A model generated the notes under the pieces. It was not told the DNA's origin. It saw nothing but the letters and a program-made list of their open reading frames with translations, and made no database searches. This document shows, in pieces, positions 26,971-36,391 of a DNA stretch of 64,000 nt. Source of the DNA: an uncultured Lachnospiraceae bacterium (lineage in GTDB: Bacteria > Bacillota > Clostridia > Lachnospirales > Lachnospiraceae). Numbering within the stretch: position 1 is the first letter of the stretch; each line of letters opens with the position of its first letter. The position numbers were made by a program, and so were the translations under genes. The stretch lies in assembly GCA_934432885.1 (NCBI GenBank), contig CAKRYY010000011.1:6530-70529 (forward strand), read 5' to 3'.

Positions 26971-27888
26971 TTATAGTGCAAATGAATCAAAAAATTCATT
27001 ATTGCCAAAACACTCTTCCCTGCGCTTTAACAGGTATGCTTTCATTTCTGTAAGCTCTGTACCCATATCGCGCAGCGCCGCATCAAAATTATCCCTTGTC
27101 AGCGCTTCAATCTCAAAAAGCAGGTCGTAATATTCCTTTCTGGTTCCGTAATCCTCTAAAACCACGCGCCAGGTTTCCTCCTGCCCGCAGCCCTTTGTAT
27201 GGCTTCTTAAGTAGGTTTCCAGAAAAATGCGCATCTGTGGCAAAAGCCCCTCCGCATGCAAAAGCCGCAGCATCGCCAGTCTGACCTTACTTTTCCGCTT
27301 CTGGCTAAGAAAAAAATCCAGATTATTCTCCTTGCTGCCGTAGTCCTCCTCGCCGCAAAGAAGCGTCTTTGAATAACCCTCTCGGTCAGAAAGTTCCATC
27401 ACCTGCATCAGTCTGGCATCCCACTTTTCCAGCCATTCTCTGCTGCCAGCTTCCAGAGGCGTTAAAAGATATGGTGCATCCAGCGCACAGGGCGCAGCCG
27501 CAAGAAGCGCCGCCCGCTGTACTTCGGCATCTCCTTCCATTTCCCTATCACCCTGTGAAAAAGTAAAAATTCTCTCCAGATGGCCGCAGTCCAAAAAAAC
27601 GCCTTTTCCAAAAACAGCACAGTCCTTCGAAAGATGCACCGCCGTAAGCGAACTGCAATATGCAAATGCCCAATCGCCGAGCGCTTTAACGCTGCCTGGC
27701 AAAAATACCTCTCTCAGCCGTTTATTGCTCAAAAAGGACTTACGCCCAATGCTATGAACCGGTTTTCCCAGAATATTTTCCGGAATATGCGCAGCCTCGC
27801 CGCTTCCCTTCCATTGCAGAATTTCCACCCGGTCATTTTTTATCTCATACTGGAAGGCAGCTCTGCCCTCCTCCCATTCTCCTATCAT
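26971..27888 (-). CDS. Leucine-rich-repeat (BspA/LRR_5-like) cytosolic protein
   Basis: About 305 residues starting MIGEWEEGRAAFQYEI at 27888, 13 bp after the stop of the MoxR-like ATPase gene. Residues about 30-100 hold LRR_5 repeats: GKPVHSIGRKSFLSNKRL, REVFLPGSVKALGDWAFA and YCSSLTAVHLSKDC. The remainder is helical with KVRLAMLRLLHAEGLL. No signal peptide, which is unusual because BspA-type LRR proteins are generally on the surface. It is the third gene of the VWA/MoxR operon and may be its adaptor or substrate. Confidence 0.8.
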   Translation of the reverse strand: MIGEWEEGRAAFQYEIKNDRVEILQWKGSGEAAHIPENILGKPVHSIGRKSFLSNKRLREVFLPGSVKALGDWAFAYCSSLTAVHLSKDCAVFGKGVFLDCGHLERIFTFSQGDREMEGDAEVQRAALLAAAPCALDAPYLLTPLEAGSREWLEKWDARLMQVMELSDREGYSKTLLCGEEDYGSKENNLDFFLSQKRKSKVRLAMLRLLHAEGLLPQMRIFLETYLRSHTKGCGQEETWRVVLEDYGTRKEYYDLLFEIEALTRDNFDAALRDMGTELTEMKAYLLKRREECFGNNEFFDSFAL

Positions 27889-27901
27889 TATCTGCCGCCG
27901 T

Positions 27902-29413
27902 TTACAGCGCAAGCGCTGCAATTTCCTCCTGCAATTCATTCTTCCGTTCAGAAAGCAGGAGCGAATCATTGTGCTTCTTATAATCCTGACTGCCAAACAT
28001 GGCAAGGAAACGCGCGCTGTTTTCATTTACCGTCAGCTCCGTAACAAAAATCAGCATTTCATTTCCTTCCTCAAATGCTTCCTCCAAAAAGGAAAACAGT
28101 GCATGCAGGCGCTCCTGTACCTGCTGCGCCGCAGTCTTTAATGCAAAAACCTCGCCCTGATATGCTCTCTCAACTGCTTCAAAGTGATTTCTCTCATCAG
28201 CCTCTGCCAGCAGGCAGTTCTTCTTTTCCTGCTCCAGAAAAGCAAGCGCACGCTTCTTCCGAAGGCGTTCCTCCTTTGAAAGCGCACCGGAACGCTGCTT
28301 TGCAGTAAGCTGCTGTGAAAGCCGCAGAATCTGTTCCTCCAAAAGCGCGTCTAATGAAAGGGCTCCCTCTCTGGCAAGCAGCGCTTTTACCGCCTTTAAC
28401 GGAGGCATCAGCTCCTTTGCATAGTCTGCACTCTCCACAACCTCCCGCATTTCATTCTGTATCTTATCAAGCAGCATCCCAAGCAAAGACAGCCGTTCAT
28501 CAAAGGGCGCCTGCCTTGCTCTCTTCTTTGCTTCCTCTGGCACATCTCCTGCAAGAATACGGGAAATCTGATAATCTCTTTTATATTTATGATAAAGCTC
28601 GTAATAAGCTGCAAATTCCTTTGCGATTTTTTCATTTCTGATATATTGAATGATTAACGTCTCATCCACAGGAAGCTTTTCTTCCTCATACAGATGCAGA
28701 ATTTCCGAAAGATCCTCCCAGCCTCTGGCAGTTACATAGGTCTTTCCCTTAATTCCTGCTTCAATACGGTAGAAATGCTCCTTTTTCAGCTCCAGATAAT
28801 TTAAAATCGCGCTGTGTACCCCCTGCGTGGACGCATACTCCTTCCATGTACGGTAATCTGCTTCCACATCGAGCACCTTTAACCGGTCTAAGGTTACAAC
28901 GTCAAACTCCCGGACAGAGCGGTTATATTCCGGCGGATTTCCTGCTGTCACGACAACCCAGCCCTCCGGAATCTGATGCCGCCCAAATACCTTATACTGC
29001 AAAAACTGAAGCATGGACGGTGCAAGCGTTTCGGAAACACAGTTAATCTCATCCAGAAACAGGATGCCCTCTTTCACACCGCTCTCCTCCATTGTTTCAT
29101 AAACCGAAGCAATGATTTCGCTCATGGTATATTCTGAAACATCGTATGACTTGCCGCCATATTCCTTTTTGCAGATAAACGGCAGACCAAGCGCCGATTG
29201 TCTGGTATGGTGCGTCATGGAATACGATACCAGCGCAAGTCCCAGCTCCTGCGCAATCTGCTCCATAATGGCGGTCTTACCAATGCCGGGCGCACCCAGC
29301 AGAAAAATCGGACGCTGGCGGACAACCGGAATCCGATATTCTCCAAATTCATCCTTTTTCAGATAAATCCTAACACATTCCTTGATATCATCTTTGGCGC
29401 GCTTAATATTCAT
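27902..29413 (-). CDS. MoxR-type AAA+ ATPase
   Basis: About 503 residues starting MNIKRAKDDIKECVRIYL, where GGAGGAAG stands upstream and the gene overlaps the VWA gene by 11 bp. Walker A GAPGIGKTAIMEQI, Walker B GILFLDEINCV and sensor 1 VVVTAGNPPEYNRSVREFD are all present. The C-terminal 200 residues form charged coiled coils. MoxR ATPases act with VWA partners as chaperones for metal insertion or complex maturation. The substrate here is unknown. Confidence 0.9.
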   Translation of the reverse strand: MNIKRAKDDIKECVRIYLKKDEFGEYRIPVVRQRPIFLLGAPGIGKTAIMEQIAQELGLALVSYSMTHHTRQSALGLPFICKKEYGGKSYDVSEYTMSEIIASVYETMEESGVKEGILFLDEINCVSETLAPSMLQFLQYKVFGRHQIPEGWVVVTAGNPPEYNRSVREFDVVTLDRLKVLDVEADYRTWKEYASTQGVHSAILNYLELKKEHFYRIEAGIKGKTYVTARGWEDLSEILHLYEEEKLPVDETLIIQYIRNEKIAKEFAAYYELYHKYKRDYQISRILAGDVPEEAKKRARQAPFDERLSLLGMLLDKIQNEMREVVESADYAKELMPPLKAVKALLAREGALSLDALLEEQILRLSQQLTAKQRSGALSKEERLRKKRALAFLEQEKKNCLLAEADERNHFEAVERAYQGEVFALKTAAQQVQERLHALFSFLEEAFEEGNEMLIFVTELTVNENSARFLAMFGSQDYKKHNDSLLLSERKNELQEEIAALAL

Positions 29414-30752
29414 GCGCTGCTTCCTCCTCGAGCATATCATCATAAAGCGTTACCGGTATCGCCCAGGGCGGAGGTGGCAGTCTGTGCTCATCCTCATCCA
29501 GAAACGCAAATATCACATCATAATCGGGCATTTCCTGCGGATAGATTCCGTAACCATCTGTAAAATAAATCAGCCCCTTTAGCAGTTCAAACTCACCCAT
29601 TTCCCGCAGTTCTTCTATATAGGAAAATACCGGTCTGAAATCCGTCGCGCCAAAGCCGTGCAGCTTTCCATTTTTCATGAAAGCGTCAAACTCCGCGTCA
29701 TTTGTAATCCTGGTATCGCTGCGTATCTCACTGTCGCATTGCAGGATATGAACGTTGACCTTTTGAAAAAAGTTTTCCGTTCCCTTCAAAATATCATACG
29801 TCTTTCTTAAAAAGCCGCGAATCACGGCTCCCCGACAGGATGCCGATGTATCCAGCGCAATGACAAATTCCCTGACCTTATGCTCCTCCTTATATTCCAG
29901 AGGCTCTATCAGCGGAAGGTTGCCATAAACCGACAGCCCATAGGTATAATATACATAATCAAATTCATCCACATTAAGCCTGATGTCCTCGCCCATAACT
30001 GTAAATCTGCGCAGCAGCTCGCCGTAATCATAGCGTTCCCGCACAGCGTCCTCTAAATTCTCCGACATTCCCTGCGAATGATTTTTGTCCTGTGAAAAGG
30101 TCTTTAAATCCGTCTGTATCCGCCGGCTGATTTTCTTCCAGTCCTCCATTGAGATTTCCAGCTTATCCGGCTGCTTCCAGTATACATGGCTGTCCTTATA
30201 AAATAATTCTGTCAGTTCCTTTTTTTCGAGAGGCCCTATTCCATCCCGTTTAAAATAGCGGTATATTTTTTCCGCTGTTAAGCCACCGGCGTCAATCCGC
30301 ATAAAATGAAGCTTTCTTCTGGCAGCCTCATCGCTGGCAAGTGCAATATCAGGGAAGCTGATTTCCAGAATGGTATTTTCCACTGCCATATCCGCCGCCA
30401 TGTCCCAGTATTCAGGAATCACCTTATCGTATTGGAACGCATGGTAAAAAATACAGTGCAGCAGCGTATGCAGATAGATGCGCGCAACGCTTGCAGGCTC
30501 CTTCTGATAGCTTTTCAAGACAAATACAGGGTCATAATAAAGTCTGCTGCCATCACAGGCAATGCCATCCTGCACACCACCCTCCGTCAGAACAAGCTGC
30601 ATAAGCGCCGTATCCAGAAAACGCAGGTGCATCATAATACTGTCCCGCGCAAGGCGCATAACCTGTGCAGCAAGCTCTTTTATCTTTCCGTCCCGCTCTG
30701 ATTCCTTCTCCAATTCCAAACGTAGGCTTCCCTTTCTCTTTAAATTTCCCAT
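29403..30752 (-). CDS. VWA-like/DUF2201 metallopeptidase-like protein
   Basis: A 449-residue soluble protein. The N-terminal half resembles DUF2201 metallopeptidase-like folds (VARIYLHTLLHCIFYHAF, with HTLLHCIFYH where an HExxH would be, so the Glu is replaced and catalysis is doubtful). The C-terminal half is a VWA-like domain whose metal site is intact: FVIALDTSASCRG with DxSxS, and YFTDGYG. It is the first gene of a VWA/MoxR/LRR operon. No Shine-Dalgarno is visible before the ATG; instead a hairpin lies 7 bp upstream. Confidence 0.85.
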   Translation of the reverse strand: MGNLKRKGSLRLELEKESERDGKIKELAAQVMRLARDSIMMHLRFLDTALMQLVLTEGGVQDGIACDGSRLYYDPVFVLKSYQKEPASVARIYLHTLLHCIFYHAFQYDKVIPEYWDMAADMAVENTILEISFPDIALASDEAARRKLHFMRIDAGGLTAEKIYRYFKRDGIGPLEKKELTELFYKDSHVYWKQPDKLEISMEDWKKISRRIQTDLKTFSQDKNHSQGMSENLEDAVRERYDYGELLRRFTVMGEDIRLNVDEFDYVYYTYGLSVYGNLPLIEPLEYKEEHKVREFVIALDTSASCRGAVIRGFLRKTYDILKGTENFFQKVNVHILQCDSEIRSDTRITNDAEFDAFMKNGKLHGFGATDFRPVFSYIEELREMGEFELLKGLIYFTDGYGIYPQEMPDYDVIFAFLDEDEHRLPPPPWAIPVTLYDDMLEEEAAHEY

Positions 30753-30759
30753 TACATAA

Positions 30760-30785
30760 ACAAGCAGACAATTCTGCCTGCTTGT
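30760..30785 (-). promoter_or_regulatory. Hairpin just before the VWA gene start
   Basis: ACAAGCAG (30760-30767) pairs with CTGCTTGT (30778-30785). Its edge is 8 bases before the ATG at 30752, where no ribosome site is seen. It may be a weak terminator for the upstream DUF3048 gene or a translation control element. Confidence 0.4.
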
Positions 30786-30827
30786 CCATTTTTATGTTCG
30801 CTTTTCTTCCTGCCTGTAATGCAAAGC

Positions 30828-31874
30828 TTATGAGAAGGTAACGTTTCTTCCCTTCTGTGCAACTGCAATGTAGGTCTTGCCTTCATTTAACTGAATCTCA
30901 TTGCCATTGTCATCAAAATATACAGTCGGTGTATATTCTGCTGTCTTTGCCCAGGTTACATGGATTGCTTTTCCCTTTGTGAAGTACCAGCCATCCTCTG
31001 TATTATCAAGATTCTGGAAGGTCAGATATCCCTTCTTATCCAATACTGCCCATTTTGTATTCTGTACGATTACGTTTGCAAATGCAAGCTGCTGTCCGTT
31101 TGCACCATCTACCTGTGCTTTTCCATGAATTGTCTTTTTGTATAAGCCGGTTGCCGCATCATAGGAAAATGCACTCTTGGTATAAGGGAATACCTGTGCG
31201 AGGCTGATGCTGTTTGCTGTCTGTGCAGCCGCTCCATACTGCTCTAATGTATTAACACCCTGTGCAAAGGTAAAGTGCTTTGCATTATAAAATTCCGGAC
31301 GGACTGTCAGGGAATAGCCCTGCTGTCCTGCTGCCTTGATGATACCGCTGCCGCTGATATACGCATTGTGAGGCGCTTTTCTGTCAGTGGTACGGAAAAA
31401 TACGCCTGCACCCGGAGCTTCTCCGCCAACGCCGTATTCATAGGTTCCTGAAATGTTGTTAATATCCGGCATGGAAATACGGTCCTTCATATAAACAACA
31501 CCGCCAAAATGTACCAGAATCGGATCCCACTCCGTTGCTTCCGGGATGTAGTACGCTCTACAGCTTCTGATATTACCAATCTTGGAAAGTCCCTGCCAGT
31601 CATCGATAACTGCCATCTGACGGGAAATGTCGCCTTCCTCCATAATCTCATAAAGCACCTTTGCATGGCTGATGCCATAGGACGGCTGTGCCACTTTATC
31701 GGTAGGCATCATAATTGCAATCGGACGAGTTGCAGCCGCTTCCGGTGTCGTTATTTCATTTGTATATACGCTTCTTACTTCTTCTGCATGTACTTCTCCT
31801 GCCGGAGCGAGCGCCAGCACGCATACCGCAGCAGTCAGCATGGAAATGGTTCTTTTCAATTTCTGAAATTTCAT
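30828..31874 (-). CDS. Exported DUF3048 (YerB-like) protein
   Basis: A 348-residue secreted protein. Signal peptide KRTISMLTAAVCVLALAPAG ending near VHAEE. The DUF3048 N-terminal domain reads RPIAIMMPTDKVAQPSYGIS and AKVLYEIMEEGDISRQMAV, then IGNIRSCRAYYIPEA. The C-terminal DUF3048_C part includes WYFTKGKAIHVTWAK and VYFDDNGNEIQLNEGKTYI. Members are common in Gram-positives but no activity is established. AGGAGG precedes the ATG. Confidence 0.93.
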   Translation of the reverse strand: MKFQKLKRTISMLTAAVCVLALAPAGEVHAEEVRSVYTNEITTPEAAATRPIAIMMPTDKVAQPSYGISHAKVLYEIMEEGDISRQMAVIDDWQGLSKIGNIRSCRAYYIPEATEWDPILVHFGGVVYMKDRISMPDINNISGTYEYGVGGEAPGAGVFFRTTDRKAPHNAYISGSGIIKAAGQQGYSLTVRPEFYNAKHFTFAQGVNTLEQYGAAAQTANSISLAQVFPYTKSAFSYDAATGLYKKTIHGKAQVDGANGQQLAFANVIVQNTKWAVLDKKGYLTFQNLDNTEDGWYFTKGKAIHVTWAKTAEYTPTVYFDDNGNEIQLNEGKTYIAVAQKGRNVTFS

Positions 31875-31977
31875 AGTATCCTCCTTTTGACTGATTGTCC
31901 TTTATCAAGTATACCATTTTTTGTCACACCGTCAAACCTTTTTCATAGGATAAATCAAGTAAACTTCAGGAGCTGTC

Positions 31978-32373
31978 ATGGAAAATTCTTATGAACCGAC
32001 TGTAGAGGTTAAAGCGGCAGAAGCCGCCTGCTCCGCAAAAGAAGAAGGGCTGCAGCCTTTTCCCGCTGCCTGCAGCAACGCTTTTTACCAGACTGACTTA
32101 ATCAGCGTACCCTTAAAGGTTGCACCTTATGCAAAGGCAGGTCCCTGTTCAACCGTATGCTGCGGCTCTCCCATCATTACTGTAGGAAATGACTGTCAGG
32201 GCGAAGCCGGAAGAACCTGCGAATTCACCATTACCCAGAAAATCTGCGTTAAGCTGCCTCTCCGTTTTGGCGCTGCGGTCAAAGTGGAGCACGCCAAAAT
32301 ACAGTGCGGCGGACTTTCCGAAACAGAATGTGACTGCCAGCACACCTGCCCAAGAGAATGTGACTGCAATTAA
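31978..32373 (+). CDS. Cysteine-rich 131-residue protein of unknown function
   Basis: A small protein with 14 cysteines, including a CC pair (GPCSTVCCGSPIITVG) and a C-terminal cluster CDCQHTCPRECDCN. A beta-type core CEFTITQKICVKLPLRFGA lies between. CAGGAGC precedes the ATG. There is no signal peptide or membrane segment. The layout (proline/valine strand core, paired Cys, Cys-rich tail) recalls disulfide-linked spore outer-layer proteins or metal binders, but I cannot name the family. It diverges from DUF3048. Confidence 0.75.
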   Translation: MENSYEPTVEVKAAEAACSAKEEGLQPFPAACSNAFYQTDLISVPLKVAPYAKAGPCSTVCCGSPIITVGNDCQGEAGRTCEFTITQKICVKLPLRFGAAVKVEHAKIQCGGLSETECDCQHTCPRECDCN

Positions 32374-32378
32374 CCTAA

Positions 32379-32416
32379 TCAAATAGGAGGCAGATAATTA
32401 TTTTATCTACCTCCTA
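32379..32416. terminator. Hairpin after the Cys-rich gene
   Basis: TAGGAGG-C-AGATAA pairs with TTATCT-A-CCTCCTA. It stands directly after the stop of the Cys-rich gene. The T tract is poor on both sides, so termination efficiency is uncertain. Confidence 0.55.
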
Positions 32417-32484
32417 GCTGATTTCCTATTTAGTTAATATCTACTAAAAAGTCAATTTAAGCAGCCGTTTTGACGGATATTTTT

Positions 32485-33876
32485 TTATCTATTTTTTACA
32501 TATTTTGATTTTTTTGAAATATGTATTTTGTCATAAAGTACTATTTTCCTATATACAACATTAGAAAGTGCAAGCACACAGAGCAGGTTTGGAACTGCCA
32601 TCAGCGCATTCATGCAGTCCGCAAAATCCCACACCGCTTCCAGACTGCACACCGCCCCTAAAAAGGACGCTGCTGCATAAATAAAGCGGTATTCCATGCA
32701 CGCTCTGCCCCCTGTCAAAAAGGAAAATGCACATTCACCCTGATATTCCCACGCAATGATTGTTGCAAAAGCAAACAGTGCAATTCCAATGCTGACAAAG
32801 CAGCCGCCAAAGCTTCCAAATCCAGTTGAAAACACCGCAATCATAAGCGCAGCTCCCATAACCGGCTCACCGCCCTCCTGCATTCCCAAAACACCGGAGG
32901 TCAAAAGCGCCAGTCCCGTCAGACTGCAAATCAGAATCGTATCAAAGAAAACACCAGTCATACTGATATAGCCCTGTCTTACCGGGCTGTCTGTATCTGC
33001 CGCCGCCGCAGTAATTCCAGCTGCACCAAGCCCCGCTTCATTGGAAAAGACGCCTCTGGAAACGCCAAAACGCATTGCCTCCCGCATGGAAGCGCAGGTC
33101 ATCCCACAGATGCCCCCTGCCGCCGCCCGCCCTGAAAATGCCCCTGTAAATAATGCCGTTACTGCCTCTGGCAGACGGTCTATATGCAGCAGAATAATAA
33201 ATACTGTCCCCAGACAATAAAAGAGCGCCATAAAAGGAACCAGATACAGCGTAATTCCCGCAATGCTTTTAATGCCTCCCAGCAATGCAAAAATGACCAA
33301 TACAGTCAATATAATACCGGTGTGTACCGGCGAAATAGAAAAGGTCTCTGAAAGTGATTCTGAAATCGAATTGGACTGCGTCATATTTCCCATTCCAAAC
33401 GAAGCAAATACCGCAAATATGGAAAATAAAACTCCGCCCAGCCTTCCCATAGCATTTGGAAAAGCGCCGGAAAGCGTATACATCGGTCCGCCTGCATACT
33501 GTCCATTTTTATCCCTGCGGCGGTAAGCAACCGAAAGCATACTTTCCGCAAATTTGGTTGACAGTCCCACAAGCGCCGCCAGCATCATCCAGAGCAGCGC
33601 TCCTGGCCCGCCAAGCACCATCGCCGTCGCCACACCAACAATATTTCCCGTTCCTATCGTCGCGGCAAGCTCTGTCGTCAGTGAGGAACGCGCTGAGATT
33701 CCATCTCCCTTCGCAGTCTCCGACTCCGGCTTTAACACGCAGGAAAGCGCATAGCCTAATCTGCGTATCGGCAGAAAACGCAGCTTTATCAAAAGATACA
33801 CGCCGCTTCCCAATAAAAAAAACAGCATACCGGGGCCCCACAGTATGCTGTCCATTTTTTTCAAAAATTCCCCCAT
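32485..33876 (-). CDS. Sodium:alanine/glycine symporter, AGCS family
   Basis: About 463 residues with ten or more membrane helices. The preferred start is the ATG at 33876 (MGEFLKKMDSILWGPGMLF), which matches the family; a start at 33903 has no ribosome site. AGCS motifs: SSLTTELAATIGTGNIVGVATA, GGPGALLWMMLAALVGLSTKF and FSNEAGLGAAGITAAAADT, with QGYISMTGVFFDT following. It should import alanine or glycine with Na+. The C-terminus is Lys-rich. Monocistronic. Confidence 0.93.
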   Translation of the reverse strand: MGEFLKKMDSILWGPGMLFFLLGSGVYLLIKLRFLPIRRLGYALSCVLKPESETAKGDGISARSSLTTELAATIGTGNIVGVATAMVLGGPGALLWMMLAALVGLSTKFAESMLSVAYRRRDKNGQYAGGPMYTLSGAFPNAMGRLGGVLFSIFAVFASFGMGNMTQSNSISESLSETFSISPVHTGIILTVLVIFALLGGIKSIAGITLYLVPFMALFYCLGTVFIILLHIDRLPEAVTALFTGAFSGRAAAGGICGMTCASMREAMRFGVSRGVFSNEAGLGAAGITAAAADTDSPVRQGYISMTGVFFDTILICSLTGLALLTSGVLGMQEGGEPVMGAALMIAVFSTGFGSFGGCFVSIGIALFAFATIIAWEYQGECAFSFLTGGRACMEYRFIYAAASFLGAVCSLEAVWDFADCMNALMAVPNLLCVLALSNVVYRKIVLYDKIHISKKSKYVKNR

Positions 33877-33930
33877 ACACGCTTCCATCCAAATACTTGT
33901 CATGGAAACTATATGAGGCAGTCCTTTTAT

Positions 33931-34869
33931 TTATGCAAATAACATTGCCAGCGCCGGAATTGTAACCATCGAAGCAAGCGTCGTAATAAAGGTTCCCTGT
34001 GCCATAAGCTTTTCGTCCGCATGATACTGCAGGCACAGCATGGCTCCATTCGTCGCCACCGGCATTGCAGAAAGAATCACACATTCTCCAAGCAGAAGCG
34101 AATCCGTCACAAAGGAGCGGTAAAGCAGAAAAAACGCGCACGGAATCAGCACAAGGCGGAAAAGCGCTGCCAGATACACCTTTGCGTTTCCAAACATGTC
34201 CTTTACCGACATTTCTGCCAGCGAAGAGCCGATTACCATCAGCGCTGCAGGCGTGGTAATGTTGCCGAGCATGCTGCATACGTTTCCAATTGCAGCGGGT
34301 GCTTTTACCTTAAAAAACGCAAGCACAACTGCAAGCAGAGAAGAAAGCAGACAGGGCGTTAAAAAGCTTTTCCAGCTAATACCGCTTCCAGAGCTTCCAT
34401 TCTCCTTTGCCGCACTCTTTTGAATAAACGCTACGCCGATTGAAAACGCAAGCACATTAAAGGGCAGATTGAAAACGCTCGTATAAAATACCGCCCTGTC
34501 GCCAAATATTGCCTGCGTTACCGGATAGCCGATAAAGCCGACATTGGCAAAGGCAATCATAAAACGATAAATTCCCTCCTCCTCCGGTTTTATGCGAAGG
34601 AGCTTAGGCACAAGATATGCCGCCGCAATCAAAAGCAGATAGCTGGAAAAGGCTACGCCAAAAAGCCCCAGCAGCTCGGTTGCGCCCGGAAGGTTTTCCT
34701 GATTCAGAACAGAGGAAAGCGTAATGCCGGGAATCGCCACGTTCAGCACAAGCTTTGTGACATGAAGCCGCGCTTCTTTTCCAAAAAATCCGCACTTACA
34801 CGCAATATAGCCAATCAGAATGATTAGGAACAATTCTGCCATTTTACCAAATACATAAAAAAAATCCAT
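33931..34869 (-). CDS. AEC family transporter (auxin-efflux-carrier fold)
   Basis: A 312-residue membrane protein with about ten helices in two five-helix halves. Typical segments are LILIGYIACKCGFFGKEAR, LVLNVAIPGITLSSVL and FANVGFIGYPVTQAIFG. PAALMVIGSSLAEM and SAMPVATNGAMLC mark the second half. Bacterial AEC proteins move malate or other small organic anions; the substrate is not predictable here. It starts one base after the MATE gene, so the pair is an operon. Confidence 0.9.
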   Translation of the reverse strand: MDFFYVFGKMAELFLIILIGYIACKCGFFGKEARLHVTKLVLNVAIPGITLSSVLNQENLPGATELLGLFGVAFSSYLLLIAAAYLVPKLLRIKPEEEGIYRFMIAFANVGFIGYPVTQAIFGDRAVFYTSVFNLPFNVLAFSIGVAFIQKSAAKENGSSGSGISWKSFLTPCLLSSLLAVVLAFFKVKAPAAIGNVCSMLGNITTPAALMVIGSSLAEMSVKDMFGNAKVYLAALFRLVLIPCAFFLLYRSFVTDSLLLGECVILSAMPVATNGAMLCLQYHADEKLMAQGTFITTLASMVTIPALAMLFA

Positions 34870-34870
34870 C

Positions 34871-36241
34871 TTATATTACCCTCTTTTTCAGCCAGCGGCC
34901 ACTGAAGAATCGTATTGTAAAGCCAACCGCCCGCAGCGTCCAGTCAGCAAACATGCCAATCCAGACTGCCATCGGTCCAAAGCCCTGAAAACGGATCAGA
35001 TAAATACACAATGCCACACGGCAGCACCACATTGTCACGCTTGCATACAGCATGGAAAATTTGACGTCTCCTGCCGCACGCATACCATAAGCGGGTACAA
35101 AGGACAACGTCCAGACAATAGGCTTTACGATGGTAATTGCCGCTACCATTTCAAAGCACATGAGCGCGCTGCGCGCCTCCATCGCCGCCAGATACGTTAC
35201 CGGCTTTGTGATTGCAAACACTATCAGGCAGGAGCAGAGCACTATGAGCTCTCCATAGAAGGTCAGCTTAACCATATAATATTTTGCTTCCTCCTTACGG
35301 CTTGCACCGATACACTGTCCTACCACCGTCATAAGTGCAATTCCTACGCCAATGCCACCGATACCATTTAAGTTTTCCAGAATAATTGTCATCGCCTGCG
35401 CTGCAATCGCCGTAGTGCCAAGCGTAGAAACGCTCGACTGGATTGCGAGCTTGCCAAACTGGAACATACCATTTTCAATTCCAGACGGCACGCCAAGCGC
35501 TAAAACTCTTCCTATTAAAGGGAAGTCTGGACGGATGGAAAAATAATTCTTTAATACAATCGGCTGTTTTGGCTTTCTCAGGAAATAAAAAATAACAACC
35601 GCACAGAAAATACGCGAAAACAGTGTTGACAGCGCTGCACCTGCAACACCCATCCCAAAGCCAAAAATCAAAACAGCATTTCCTGCAATATTTAAAAGAT
35701 TCGACAATACGGAAACCCGCATAGGGAACTTGCTCTCGCCGCCTGCCCGGTAGAAGGCAGAGCCTGCGCCAAACAGGGCGATAAAAGGAAAGGAAAGCGC
35801 CGTTATCAAAAAATAAATCATGGAATCCGTCATAACGTCCGCCTCTACCCGGCCAAAGGTTACCTGCAGAAGCGGCGCGCGAAAGCCCACGCACAGCAGC
35901 GTAATTACCAGTGAAATCGCTGCAACCGTCAGCATTACCTGCCCGGCGGCTTTATTGGCTGCCTTTTCATCCCCTCTGCCAAGATACTGCGCACAGATAA
36001 TGGTGCCTCCTGTCGCCAGTGCGGAAAATACCTGAATGACCAGAACGTTAATCGCATCTACTAAGGATACGGCAGAAATCGCAGTGCTTCCTGCCTGACT
36101 GACCATCATCGTATCCGCCATGCCCATGAAGGAATTCAAAAACTGTTCAATGATAACGGGAATAAGAAGCCTGCGCAGCTCCTTCGCCGTAAACATCATA
36201 TGATTTTTATCAATCTGGGATTTGTCATATAGCCTTAACAT
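34871..36241 (-). CDS. MATE family multidrug/Na+ antiporter
   Basis: A 456-residue membrane protein with about twelve helices in two halves. It starts LRRLLIPVIIEQFLNSFMGMADTMMVSQ and contains GTIICAQYLGRGDEKAANKAAGQ. Typical of the family are FYRAGGESKFPMRVSVLSNLLNIAGNAVL and GVPSGIENGMFQFGKLAIQS, both split across helices. It exports drugs or metabolites using Na+ or H+. AGGAGAGG precedes the ATG. It is the first gene of a two-gene unit with the AEC transporter. Confidence 0.94.
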   Translation of the reverse strand: MLRLYDKSQIDKNHMMFTAKELRRLLIPVIIEQFLNSFMGMADTMMVSQAGSTAISAVSLVDAINVLVIQVFSALATGGTIICAQYLGRGDEKAANKAAGQVMLTVAAISLVITLLCVGFRAPLLQVTFGRVEADVMTDSMIYFLITALSFPFIALFGAGSAFYRAGGESKFPMRVSVLSNLLNIAGNAVLIFGFGMGVAGAALSTLFSRIFCAVVIFYFLRKPKQPIVLKNYFSIRPDFPLIGRVLALGVPSGIENGMFQFGKLAIQSSVSTLGTTAIAAQAMTIILENLNGIGGIGVGIALMTVVGQCIGASRKEEAKYYMVKLTFYGELIVLCSCLIVFAITKPVTYLAAMEARSALMCFEMVAAITIVKPIVWTLSFVPAYGMRAAGDVKFSMLYASVTMWCCRVALCIYLIRFQGFGPMAVWIGMFADWTLRAVGFTIRFFSGRWLKKRVI

Positions 36242-36320
36242 TTGTACACCTCTCCTCTTCGGTACACTTTACTATATATACACCAACCAGATTGGCATTT
36301 GCAAGGCTTTTTCAAAAATC

Positions 36321-36350
36321 TTGTAAAGTATGTCTCCTGTATGCTATACT
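36321..36350 (+). promoter_or_regulatory. Promoter of the ACT-domain gene
   Basis: TTGTAA (36321-36326), 18 bp spacer, TATACT (36345-36350), about 40 bp before the ATG at 36392. Confidence 0.65.
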
Positions 36351-36391
36351 GATGGCAGTTTACTGAAAAAGAATAGAAAAGAGGCATTATT

